Assembly: GCA_964568855.1 (NCBI GenBank)
Contig: CAZMSD010000026.1
Coordinates: forward strand, 1-53,844
Reading direction: 5' to 3'
Source of the DNA: CAZMSD01 sp964568855
GTDB lineage: Bacteria; CAIWAD01
Length of the DNA stretch: 53,844 bases
The position numbers and the translations under genes are program-made. Each line of letters opens with the position of its first letter. Positions within the stretch are counted from its first letter, which is position 1. Positions 8,503 to 19,618 of the stretch are shown here, one piece after another. The notes beneath the pieces were generated by a model. That model worked only from the letters and a program-made list of their open reading frames with translations. It was not told where the DNA came from and did not search any database.

Positions 8503-10328
8503 ACCTTCGATTGCCGAACATTCTGCTGGCGGCGATCCTGCTGTCCTTGGGCCCGCACCCCCGACGGGCCGAGGCCGGTACACCCTCCCTGCAACCGCTG
8601 CTGGACCGGCTGAACGCGTTGCGTTACCAGCCCACAGAGGCGCTGGCCATGCAGGGCTGGGTGGATCACAGCAGCACCTGGATCGCCGACAGCAGCAGTC
8701 GTTGGCCCGCCGGCGGCGAGGGCCTGAGCCTGCATACCTCGCGTCTGGTGGTGGGTGCCCGTGGTCGCCTGCCCTTGGCCGGCTCGCTCAGGTATTCCAT
8801 CCTCGGCGGCGGCAGCTACGCCGTGAACAGCGTCTACGAGCAGCGGATCCTCACGCCGGAATACGCGGCTGATCTCCGGTGGTCGCCCGTGGAAGCGGTG
8901 GAACTCGGCGTGTTCAGCCGCTACGGCTGGCGCCGCCCCAACGCTTTCCTGGCGGACAGCCTGCGCCTGCGGGACTGGATCAACGGCTTGCGATTGTTCC
9001 TGCACCCGCTGGACCACACCGAGCTGGATCTCGTGGCCGGCAACCGGCGGCTCAGAGAGGACCGCCGGTACAGCGACCGCCGCTTCGCTCGGGGCGAGTT
9101 GTGCCAGCGGCTGCCCTTCTGGAACGGGTTCCTGATCCGCGCCAACGCCGAATCGGACTGGTACGGCCTGGCGGACAGCCTCGATTTCGAGTTGCAGCGG
9201 ACTCTCGGCGGCCTGACGCTTTCCGGGGAGCTGCCCGGTGGCGTGCAGGTCTACAGCTACTCGGGACAGGTCTATCGCGAAGGGGTTCGGCGCTGGGTTT
9301 TCCATGACCGGATCCGCGCGCTCCTCTTCGGCGCGCACCGGCTGTCAGCCGAAGTCGGCAGCGACTGGAGCACGCTTCGCGAGGAGAGGATCTTCCAGCG
9401 CAGGCTGCTGGCGGGCTGGAGCTGGAGCCCCTGCCGCTGGGGCGGCTTCAGGGCCAGGCTTAGAGGCCGGTGGATCGAGCGCAATCACGTGGACGTGACA
9501 CACAGCCGGGACGCGGCGGCCGGCCCGGTGCTGGATTACCGGCCCTTCGACGGATCCCGGTCGACTGCTGACGGCGAACCCTCCCCGAAACACGGGGGAT
9601 GGAAGAACGCGGCCCGGGACCTGCACCTCAAGGGCCATCTGCTGGCGGGCTACAAACAGAGCGCGCGCTACGGCGACGGCGTGATCGGAGACGGCCTGCT
9701 GGATTTCCGAATTCCACTGCTGCCCCCGGCGCTCTTGAGTTCCGAACTGCGCGCGCTCGCGGCGGCCGAGTACATGCGCCTGCTGGACGCGGACACGAGC
9801 CGGGCCGGACCCTTCTACCAGTGGAGCGCGCAGGACCTGGATGAGAACCAGCTGGACTTCAACACTTCGCTGTCCATGAGCAGCCGCGTGAATCCCCAGG
9901 GCCGAATCAGCGCCGGGCACCGCGCGGACTGGAAACGACACCTGGGCACGGAGCTGGTGTTCTCGGACGACACGCTGCGCAACACGATCAGCAACGAGGT
10001 CTGGGTCCGCGTCGACCGTTTCCGCCAGAACGCCTCGCTGGCCGGCATGCTGGTGAACCACCTGGCGGCGTCCGCCGATCGTGATACGGAGTACCGGCTG
10101 AGTCTGCGCTGGATGTACCGCGTAACGCGCCTGGTGTCGCTCAGCCTGCGTGGCGTCTGGCGTCCCGAAAGCGGCGCCTTCGACGAGCGCCTCTGGTTGC
10201 GCGCATTCGCCGAGGTCAGCCTTAACAAACTCGGCCTGAACCTCGACTTCCGTTTCAGCGGCGATCCGGGCGATCTTGGGCAGCGGGACACCCAGGCCTG
10301 GGTGCACATGGTGAGGAGGCTCTGGTGA
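8499..10328 (+). CDS. Outer-membrane beta-barrel, probable conduit porin
   Basis: This is a 609-residue protein from a GTG start that overlaps the preceding stop (GTGA). A signal peptide (LPNILLAAILLSLG) is followed by many short amphipathic segments alternating hydrophobic and polar residues, for example SLRYSILGGGSY and VQVYSYSGQVYREGV. The chain ends in Trp (VHMVRRLW), as expected of an outer-membrane barrel with a C-terminal aromatic residue. I see no similarity by eye to MtrB, PioB or OmbB beyond this overall pattern. Flanked by an NHL lipoprotein and a 12-haem cytochrome, it is best read as the sheath of a porin-cytochrome complex. The next gene's GTG overlaps its stop. Confidence 0.75.
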   Translation: MNLRLPNILLAAILLSLGPHPRRAEAGTPSLQPLLDRLNALRYQPTEALAMQGWVDHSSTWIADSSSRWPAGGEGLSLHTSRLVVGARGRLPLAGSLRYSILGGGSYAVNSVYEQRILTPEYAADLRWSPVEAVELGVFSRYGWRRPNAFLADSLRLRDWINGLRLFLHPLDHTELDLVAGNRRLREDRRYSDRRFARGELCQRLPFWNGFLIRANAESDWYGLADSLDFELQRTLGGLTLSGELPGGVQVYSYSGQVYREGVRRWVFHDRIRALLFGAHRLSAEVGSDWSTLREERIFQRRLLAGWSWSPCRWGGFRARLRGRWIERNHVDVTHSRDAAAGPVLDYRPFDGSRSTADGEPSPKHGGWKNAARDLHLKGHLLAGYKQSARYGDGVIGDGLLDFRIPLLPPALLSSELRALAAAEYMRLLDADTSRAGPFYQWSAQDLDENQLDFNTSLSMSSRVNPQGRISAGHRADWKRHLGTELVFSDDTLRNTISNEVWVRVDRFRQNASLAGMLVNHLAASADRDTEYRLSLRWMYRVTRLVSLSLRGVWRPESGAFDERLWLRAFAEVSLNKLGLNLDFRFSGDPGDLGQRDTQAWVHMVRRLW

Positions 10329-12088
10329 AAAGCGGGAAACCGAGTCGCGCGCGGTTCGATCCGCCTCGGAACCTCCGCTTCACGGAACGCGGCGACCGGC
10401 GGCATGCTTCCGCAACGCCGTGGGTCGCAGGCTTGTTCCTGCTGCTGGCGCACATCCGGGGCATCCAGGCGGTGGACGACCAGGGCAGGATGCCCGGGCG
10501 ATTCGACCCGGAATCCCCCGAGAGCCGGGTGGCCTACACGCCGCACAACATCAGCAACTGGACCTGGGGTTCCCAGGATCCGGACAGCACGGTGGAGCAG
10601 ATCCTCTGCCGGGTGTGTCACGGACAGCGGATCCACATCGAGTTCACGCCTCTCTGGGACCGCAACCTGCCGCGCGGTCGTTTCGACACGGGAGGTTGGC
10701 TGCACTCCGAGATTCCCGGTTTTCCCGCAGATTCGACGAGCCGCATGTGCCTGGCCTGCCATGACGGAAGCATCGCCCGCGCCTTCCCCAAGTCCGAGCA
10801 GGAGGACCTGGCGGATCCCGAGATCACGCTGGGTCTAACGGGCGTCTTCGGCGGAAATCCGAACACGCACCTCTTCACCTATCCCGAGCGAGGCAGCCGG
10901 CGCAGGATGGCCTTGCTGCCGCCGGACAGCAGCCGCAGCGGAATGCGGCTCTACGGCGGACGGATCAGTTGCGTCACCTGTCACGAGGCACACGACAACC
11001 GCCTGGGCAATTTCCTGCGGGAGGGCCTGGAGCAGGGACGCCTGTGCCTGGAATGCCATCGCCACGAGCAGTGGGATCATGCGGTGCACGGCAACCCGGA
11101 CGACCCGCTGCTCGCCGAGTTGCGCGAAGCCGGTTGCGGACAGTGTCACGCGGTACACGCGACGCCCGCGCGCAGGAACCTGCTCGTCCGCGACGAAACG
11201 CAGCTCTGTTTCGGCTGCCACGACGGCATGGAGGACGGCGCCGGCGAGGTGCCCGCCGGGGAGGACCTGAGACCGGTATTCGAGAAGAACTACATCCACC
11301 CAGTGGGTTTGCGGCCGGAGGCGAAGAGCGCGTCGCCGGATCCCTCGGGCTTCATCGGCTTCCTGGCGGGCGGAGCGGAAGAGCGGACGGTGCGCTGTTC
11401 GGACTGCCACGACGTGCACACGGTCTCCAGCGAGGACCAGGTGGGCACCATCGACGGCAGCCTGCTGGGCGCCAGTGGAGTGGACAGGCTGGGGCGACAG
11501 CTCCGGGAAGCGAACTTCGAATACGAGATCTGTCTCAAGTGTCACGGGTTCAGCGCGATGGCGCCCCCGGGTCAGCGCGACGTTTCGGCGGACTACGATC
11601 TGGCCAACCGCTCGTATCACCCCGTAATGGGCGTGGGCGCCTCCGGCGACGTGCCCAGCCTGATCGAGCCCTGGACGACTCTCGATCTCGTGAGCTGCTC
11701 CGACTGCCACGGCAACGACGACCCTTACGGCCCGCGGGGACCGCACGGCTCGGATCTTCCGCATCTGCTCAAACGTCCCTGGACCGACGGGCCTTACATC
11801 TCCGGCGAAACCGACGAGAACGGACTCTGCTACCAGTGTCACGACGCGGCGGCCATCGGCGGCGCCCGGGGCTGGCGCTGGCACGGCCTGCACGTCGACC
11901 GGGCCGGCTTCAGTTGCGCCGCCTGCCACGATCCCCACGGCTCTCCCTCGCTTCCCGGTCTCCTGCGTTTCGATCGGCCCTGGATCGAGCCGCTGCAGGG
12001 CGAACTCGAGCTGCAGCGGACCGCCCTCGACGAGGGGAGTTGCACGCTCAAGTGTCACGGGCACCCGCATCGGGACTCGCGCTACTGA
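10325..12088 (+). CDS. Exported 12-haem c-type cytochrome
   Basis: This 587-residue protein has a long basic N-terminus and a hydrophobic leader (PWVAGLFLLLAHIRGIQA). It has eleven CXXCH motifs (CRVCH, CLACH, CVTCH, CLECH, CGQCH, CFGCH, CSDCH, CLKCH, CSDCH, CYQCH, CAACH) plus a terminal CX3CH (CTLKCH). The motifs tend to come in pairs, with CHDxH and CHG contexts, like doubled-CXXCH cytochromes. Translation starts on a GTG overlapping the barrel stop. As the last gene of the operon next to the porin it is a candidate for the inside-barrel or cell-surface cytochrome of the conduit. The stop is followed by about 150 nt without a gene before the kinase. Confidence 0.88.
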   Translation: MKSGKPSRARFDPPRNLRFTERGDRRHASATPWVAGLFLLLAHIRGIQAVDDQGRMPGRFDPESPESRVAYTPHNISNWTWGSQDPDSTVEQILCRVCHGQRIHIEFTPLWDRNLPRGRFDTGGWLHSEIPGFPADSTSRMCLACHDGSIARAFPKSEQEDLADPEITLGLTGVFGGNPNTHLFTYPERGSRRRMALLPPDSSRSGMRLYGGRISCVTCHEAHDNRLGNFLREGLEQGRLCLECHRHEQWDHAVHGNPDDPLLAELREAGCGQCHAVHATPARRNLLVRDETQLCFGCHDGMEDGAGEVPAGEDLRPVFEKNYIHPVGLRPEAKSASPDPSGFIGFLAGGAEERTVRCSDCHDVHTVSSEDQVGTIDGSLLGASGVDRLGRQLREANFEYEICLKCHGFSAMAPPGQRDVSADYDLANRSYHPVMGVGASGDVPSLIEPWTTLDLVSCSDCHGNDDPYGPRGPHGSDLPHLLKRPWTDGPYISGETDENGLCYQCHDAAAIGGARGWRWHGLHVDRAGFSCAACHDPHGSPSLPGLLRFDRPWIEPLQGELELQRTALDEGSCTLKCHGHPHRDSRY

Positions 12089-12239
12089 TCAGCGCGGAAT
12101 CGGTTATCTTACTCCCGTGGACTCGTCGATACGGCGAATGGACCGCCACCTGGAAGTGCACCGGTCGCTTGGCGGCGGGCAGCAGCCGAAACAACAAGCA
12201 GCAATCAACATGTCAGTGTAATACGTCTTGAGGACGGTC

Positions 12240-14311
12240 ATGAACGATGCTGAAAATACATGGGCCGCCCTGATTGAGGAACTGGCCGCCCTGCGAGAGG
12301 AAGTGACCCGGCTCCGGCAGGGACAAGCGACGAAGGGTGAGCGCGAAGGGTTCGGCGTCCGCGTGCTGGAATCCTCCATCAGCGGGATCTACGTCTACGA
12401 TGTCGACGGACGGCGCACGGAGTACGTCAATCCCAGGTACACGCGGATCACCGGCTGGACCATGGAGGAGATCAACTCGATGACCGAGAAGGTCTACGAC
12501 GCGCTGATCCATCCCGAGGAACGCCGGGCCGTTTCCGAGCACATGGAAGCGGTGAGACAGGCCGAGGACGGCCGCGTACTGGAGATCGAGTACCGGTTCA
12601 GGACCAAGGAAGCCGGCTGGATCTGGTGCCTCTCGTGGGATACGGCGTACGACCGCAACCCCGAGGGCCGGATCAAGCGCTACATCGGCATGGTGGTCGA
12701 CATCACCGATCGCGTCAAGGCCGAAAAGGAACTGCGCGAGGAGGAAGAGCGCTTCCTCGGTTTCTTCGACACCATCACCGAATACTGCTACATGGTCTCG
12801 CCGGAGGGCCTGATCCTGGACGTGAACTCGGCGGCGCTGGATGCGCTGGGCTATGAACGCGACGAGCTGCTGGGGAAGCCGCTGCCCATGATTTATGCGC
12901 CGGAATCGCTGGAGACCATGAAGGCGGCCTTCGCCGCCTGGAAGCAGACCGGCAAGGTCCGTGACACGGAACTGGTCGTTCTGACCAAGGACAAGCAGCG
13001 CCGAACCGTGATACTAAACGCGACGGGCGTACGCGACGCCGAGGGCGCGCTGAGGCACACGATTTCGGTCCAGCACGACATAACCGAGCGCAAGCGCGGC
13101 GAGGAGGACCGCTTGCGCATGGAACAGCAGATCCAGCAGACGCAGCGGCTGGAAAGCCTCGGCGTGCTCGCCGGGGGCATCGCCCACGACTTCAACAACA
13201 TCCTGATGGTAATCATCGGGCATGCCGACCTGGCGCTCAGCGAGCTGCCGGCATTCTCGCCGGGCCGCGAGAGCATCTCCCAGATAACCGAAGCCGCCCG
13301 CCGGGGCGCGGACCTCTGCACGCAGATGCTGGCCTATTCAGGCAAAGGGCGCTTCGTCAAGCAGGATATCTCCCTGCTGGCGCTGATCGAGGACATGCTG
13401 CACATGCTCAAGACCTGCATCTCCAAGAAGGCCCTGCTGAACATGCGCCTGGAGAAAGGGCTGCCCAGAATCCACGGCGACACTTCGCAGATCCGCCAGG
13501 TACTGATGAACCTGGTGCTCAACAGCTCGGAGGCCATCGGCGAACGCAGCGGCATGATCACGATTTCCACCGGAGCGGTGGATTGCCCCGAGGAGTATTT
13601 CGAAGAGGACAATCTCGCGGAGTCGCTGTCTCCCGGCCTGTTCATCTACGTGGAAGTCTCCGACACCGGCCGGGGCATGGACAAGGCGACCCGGGAGAGG
13701 ATCTTCGAGCCTTTTTTCACGACCAAGTTCACCGGCCGGGGCCTGGGCCTCTCCGCGGTTCTGGGCATCGTGCGGGCGCACGGCGGCGCGTTGCGGGTCT
13801 ACAGCGAGATCGGCAAGGGCACGACCTTCAAGGTCCTGTTTCCGGCTGTCTTCGCGGACAGCGAGCCGGAGAACGACCAGAGCGGCAAGGAGGACAGCAA
13901 TTGGCGCGGGAAGGGGACCGTCATGCTGGTGGACGACGAAGAGACGGTTCGCGCCATCAGCGGCAAGCTGCTGCGGCACATGGGACTTGAAGTGCTGACC
14001 GCGGAGGACGGTCGCCGGGCGGTGGGTCTGTATCGCGAGCGTCGGAACGATATCGACCTGGTCCTGCTGGACCTGACCATGCCGCGCATGAACGGCGAGG
14101 AAGCCTACCGCGAACTCCGGCGGATCGATCCGCAGGTGCAGGTGGTGCTGGCCAGCGGTTACGGCGAGGAAGACGTGTCCACGCGCTTCGCCGGCAAGGG
14201 CCTGGCCGGCGTGCTGCAGAAACCCTACACCATCGCCGGCTTGCGCAAATTGCTCTCAGGCCTCTTGCCGGAGGCCAACTCGCAAAGCGAGGAACGGGGA
14301 GGCGCACGATA

Positions 14312-14312
<1 letters not shown>
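12240..14312 (+). CDS. PAS-PAS hybrid histidine kinase with receiver domain
   Basis: I use ATG 12240, preceded by GAGG at a 7-nt spacing, rather than the TTG 12 nt upstream. The 690-residue protein is soluble, with no transmembrane segment. In order it has a PAS/PAC sensor domain (about 35-160, ending YIGMVVDITDR), a second PAS (about 165-285, with FFDTITEYCYMVSPEG) and a HisKA box GGIAHDFNN with H316. A HATPase domain follows (N-box LMNLVLNSSEAIG, G-boxes DTGRGM and GRGLGLS), then a receiver with the phosphorylatable D611 in LLDLTMP and the conserved Lys in LQKPY. There is no DNA-binding output, so it must signal through a phosphorelay partner not present here. It could sense redox state or small ligands through the PAS domains; proximity to the conduit operon is suggestive only. 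Confidence 0.92.
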
Positions 14313-16741
<2,429 letters not shown>

Positions 16742-16746
16742 ACCAC

Positions 16747-16777
16747 TTGCCTTTGATCCGGTGGATGTGTATATAAT
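16747..16777 (+). promoter_or_regulatory. Candidate sigma-70-type promoter
   Basis: A perfect TATAAT lies at 16772-16777, within an A+T-rich patch of otherwise GC-rich DNA. TTGCCT at 16747-16752 is the best -35, at a long 19-nt spacing, so the -10 element is the strong part of this call. It precedes the lipoprotein gene at 16809. Confidence 0.5.
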
Positions 16778-16808
16778 GCTGTAACACAGATGTGTGGAGG
16801 TGCGCTGT

Positions 16809-17804
16809 ATGAATCCGCCGATCACTCCGTCAAATCCCGCGAGGAGGCTTCAGGGGATCGTCCTTATGGTCGTGCTGTTATCGCTGTCCGGCTGCACCAG
16901 CGACGAAACCGAAAGCGATCCCACCGTGCCCCACGAGGAACGCTGGGGCATCTACGCCCTCGATCCCGCCACGGGAGAGGTGGAGCTGATCGTCAGCTCG
17001 GAAAAGCGCTACTTCATGCTCCGGCTGAGCGACGACGGCGAGCGCTTCCTGTTCACGCAGCAGCTCGACGGCGACACGGACGAGCACGAAGAACTCTGCA
17101 CCATGAACGTCGACGGCAGCGGCTTCACACGACTCACCGACAACGATTTCATGGACCTCTACCCCGCAGCCTCGCCCGGTGATACGGTAATCGTCTTCCT
17201 GAGCAGCCGGCAGCCGATCCTCAACCTGGACCTGTACATGATCGACGCGGACGGGTCGAACGAGCGCCTGTTCTACGATTCAGGCTCGCACGACTCGGAC
17301 GTCCACTGGTCCGGCGACCTGATCGCCTTCACCGCCGAATCGCGCATCTGGACCATTCCCGCGACCGGCGGAGACCCGACCGTACTCACGGATCCGCCGC
17401 AGGCGGGGGAGTGGGGCCAGGCGCCCTTTCCCTGGGGGGATTACGATCCACGCCTGAATCCCGCCGCCGACCGCGTCGCTTTCTCGCGCATGGTGGACGC
17501 CGAGAATCCGCACGGCGGCTATGATATTTACCTGGTTAACGCCGACGGCAGCGGATTGATCGGCCTGACGGATACGGGCCACACGCAGGGTCTGGCGAGC
17601 TGGTCCCACGATGGGGAGCAAATCGTGTTCTCCGTCGCGGCCATCGGCGCGGACGGCTTCTACGACATCTACCTGATGAACGCCGACGGCGGCGAACAGC
17701 GCAACATCACGCCCGAGTACTTCCCGCCCGAATTCCTCTGTCATGCCCCCATGTTCTCGGGCGACGACGCCTTGATCTACTTTGTCGGGGAGTGGTGGGA
17801 ATAA
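16809..17804 (+). CDS. TolB-like (PD40) beta-propeller lipoprotein
   Basis: The start is ATG 16809, 8 nt after a GGAGG ribosome-binding site. The 331-residue product has a lipoprotein signal peptide ending LSLSGC, then a short linker. At least four WD40-like/PD40 blades follow, with the usual pattern of NADGSG, LT and SPDG-type residues: VDGSGFTRLTDND, DADGSNERLFYDSG, NADGSGLIGLTDTG and NADGGEQRNITPEY. The fold is that of the TolB C-terminal propeller, but the TolB N-terminal domain is absent. It is probably a periplasm-facing or surface lipoprotein that binds a protein or peptidoglycan-associated partner. It appears to be a single-gene unit with its own promoter. Confidence 0.85.
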   Translation: MNPPITPSNPARRLQGIVLMVVLLSLSGCTSDETESDPTVPHEERWGIYALDPATGEVELIVSSEKRYFMLRLSDDGERFLFTQQLDGDTDEHEELCTMNVDGSGFTRLTDNDFMDLYPAASPGDTVIVFLSSRQPILNLDLYMIDADGSNERLFYDSGSHDSDVHWSGDLIAFTAESRIWTIPATGGDPTVLTDPPQAGEWGQAPFPWGDYDPRLNPAADRVAFSRMVDAENPHGGYDIYLVNADGSGLIGLTDTGHTQGLASWSHDGEQIVFSVAAIGADGFYDIYLMNADGGEQRNITPEYFPPEFLCHAPMFSGDDALIYFVGEWWE

Positions 17805-18129
17805 TACGCGGTCCCCGATCGTCCAACCTTTGAAGAAGAACTGCTGTGCGGCCCGGGTGGACCGATTCACATGAATCGACGCGTTCTGTGCGCGTCCAGG
17901 CAGTTTGATGCATGGTGCTACTCATCAATGCGCCGACCTGGTCATCATTCTAAAGCGCGCGCACCCTTCGGGCTTGCCGCAAAGCGGCCATCTTTGGCGT
18001 TGCATCTGCTTGAAGTAGGTAGCTACATCTGCGCAGCTGCGCCTTGAATCTGACCACTTTGCGACAAACATAACGCATCGCTCCATGCGAACCTGTCCAC
18101 CAGCCGGCAGGGGAAGCGAAAGGACGTCC
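17805..18129. other. Gene-free spacer with clustered palindromes
   Basis: There is no convincing gene. The stretch 17950-18060 contains several short inverted repeats: GCCGC-AAA-GCGGC at 17976-17988, GTAGGTAGCTAC at 18016-18027 and the perfect palindrome GCGCAGCTGCGC at 18031-18042. It looks like a dispersed structured repeat rather than a promoter region, but copy number cannot be tested here. The sigma-factor reading frame can be opened as far up as 18085. Confidence 0.4.
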
Positions 18130-18756
18130 TTGAGTGCAAGCTGTGTCACGGAGATCCGGTTGATCGATACGGACCAGGAGCTGCTGGAGCAAGCCAGGTC
18201 GGGCGATCAGGAGGCGTTTCGAGCGCTGGTCGAGCGCTATGAGGCACAGGTCGCCGGCGTGGTCCACGGGATGCTGGGACCGGGTCGGGACGCGGAGGAC
18301 GCGGGACAGGAGACTTTCCTGCGCTTCTACCGCACCTTGGAGCGCTTTCGCGGCGAGGCCGGCCTGGGCACGTATCTCACGCGGATCGCGATGAACGTCT
18401 CCCTCGACATGCTGCGCAGCCGCAAGCGCCGCTGGTTTCATTTCAGCGCCGCTCCGCCGGACGGCGATCTGGGCGAGCAGGAACCGCGCAGCTCGGGCGA
18501 CGAGGACATCGAGGCGCGGGAGCGCCGGGAGCTGGTGCACCGGGCGCTGGGGAGACTGGACGCGAAACAGCGCTCTGTGGTCGTCCTGCGCATGCTGGAA
18601 GGCTATTCCACCCGTGAAACCGCCGAGCTGCTGGACATACCCCAGGGAACGGTGCTTTCCCGGCTGGCCCGGGCGCAGGGGAAATTGCGTTCCCTGCTGG
18701 CGCCGCTGATCCAGGACGAACCTCCCCGCGGTGAACGATCGGGAGCTGATCCATGA
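18130..18756 (+). CDS. ECF-type RNA polymerase sigma factor
   Basis: The protein has sigma region 2 (ARSGDQEAFRALVERY, then DAEDAGQETFLRFY, then LTRIAMNVSLDMLRSRKRR) and region 4 (LGRLDAKQRSVVVLRMLEG, then the helix-turn-helix around STRETAELLDIPQGTVLSRL). It has no region 1 or 3, so it is an extracytoplasmic-function factor. An ATG at 18085 is in frame. I prefer the TTG at 18130, because AGGA lies 5 nt before it and the resulting N-terminus has family-typical length (208 aa). The stop overlaps the ATG of the downstream membrane protein, the standard arrangement for a sigma factor with its anti-sigma factor. Confidence 0.88.
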   Translation: MSASCVTEIRLIDTDQELLEQARSGDQEAFRALVERYEAQVAGVVHGMLGPGRDAEDAGQETFLRFYRTLERFRGEAGLGTYLTRIAMNVSLDMLRSRKRRWFHFSAAPPDGDLGEQEPRSSGDEDIEARERRELVHRALGRLDAKQRSVVVLRMLEGYSTRETAELLDIPQGTVLSRLARAQGKLRSLLAPLIQDEPPRGERSGADP

Positions 18757-19112
18757 ATGACTTCAACCAAGACCGCTCGTCAATGCCTGAAGACGATCGC
18801 GCGGACGATTTGCACGATCCCGGGCTGGAGAACCTGCTGCGCGAGAGTGTGCAGCGGGAATTCGAGCCCTGGTTCTCCCGGCGCGTGATACAAAGGCTGC
18901 GCGAGAAGGAATCGCGCAGCGGCGGATTCGAGCTTTCACTGGGTTGGGCCTTTCGACGGCTGGCCCTGCCGGCGGCCGCGCTTATACTGGCGCTGGCCGT
19001 CTGGAACCTGAACCAGGGCGAGCTGGCGCGCGACGGGAACGCCTACGAGCGGCTTCTGGCCCTGCCTTCACAGACGGTGGCCGCGTCCATCGAGTATCTC
19101 ACGGGGGTCTGA
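18753..19112 (+). CDS. Putative membrane anti-sigma factor
   Basis: This is a 119-residue protein with an acidic, helical cytoplasmic N-terminus. One transmembrane helix lies at about 70-87 (LALPAAALILALAVWNL), followed by a short periplasmic tail. It overlaps the sigma gene by 4 nt (ATGA) and the next gene by 1 nt. It lacks the HxxxCxxC zinc motif of ZAS-type anti-sigma factors, so the assignment rests on topology and gene order. The periplasmic part is too short for a large sensor, which suggests that the adjacent Spy-like protein supplies the sensing domain. Confidence 0.65.
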   Translation: MNDFNQDRSSMPEDDRADDLHDPGLENLLRESVQREFEPWFSRRVIQRLREKESRSGGFELSLGWAFRRLALPAAALILALAVWNLNQGELARDGNAYERLLALPSQTVAASIEYLTGV

Positions 19113-19531
19113 TGAGTTCCAACACCAAGTCCATCCTCCTGCTGGTGGTCACGCTGCTGCTGGGGATCGTCATCGGCGTCCTGTTGATGGGGCCGCTCTT
19201 CCGCAGCCGGTATCACGAGCTGGGTCGCATGATGCATCCCGAGCGCTTCGGCCACATGTTGGTGGAATCAATTCAACCGGTGGACGATGATCAGCTGGAT
19301 CGGATCCTGGAACTGCTTGACCGCAGGGGCGAGCAGTTGCAGGAAATGATCGGAAGGCACCGCCGGGACATGGCGGAGGCCCTTGATTCCATGCTCGAGG
19401 AACTGCGTCCGCTGCTCGAAGACGAGCAATGGGAGCGCATCCAGCGCCGGATAGGGCACCTGAAGCGTCTGCATGAAAGGGGCAAACGCCCACCGCCGGG
19501 CGTTCCCTACGGGCATCCGCCCGGACGCTGA
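19112..19531 (+). CDS. Membrane-anchored Spy/CnrX-like periplasmic sensor
   Basis: ATG 19112 overlaps the preceding stop (TGATG). The 139-residue product has one N-terminal transmembrane helix (SILLLVVTLLLGIVIGVLLM). A periplasmic helical domain of the heavy-metal-resistance/Spy type follows: DDDQLDRILELLDRRGEQL, then helices with regularly spaced Glu, Arg and Leu, ending LLEDEQWERIQRRIGHLKRL. In CnrYXH-like systems such a protein senses metals or misfolded protein and acts on the anti-sigma factor. Here sigma, membrane protein and sensor are translationally coupled. The tail RGKRPPPGVPYGHPPGR is Pro- and His-containing and could bind metal, but that is a guess. Confidence 0.7.
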   Translation: MSSNTKSILLLVVTLLLGIVIGVLLMGPLFRSRYHELGRMMHPERFGHMLVESIQPVDDDQLDRILELLDRRGEQLQEMIGRHRRDMAEALDSMLEELRPLLEDEQWERIQRRIGHLKRLHERGKRPPPGVPYGHPPGR

Positions 19532-19618
19532 CTCCGTTCTCGACGGAATGAATCATGGCGGTCGGTCGTCCAACAGGCGAAAGATCGGGACAACCGTGTA
19601 ACACGAAGGAGTGAAATC

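Noticed and set aside
17950..18540. 196-codon - strand open frame
   Set aside because: It is antisense to the ECF sigma gene for most of its length; its C-terminal part reads through the palindrome cluster and looks like translated repeat, not protein.
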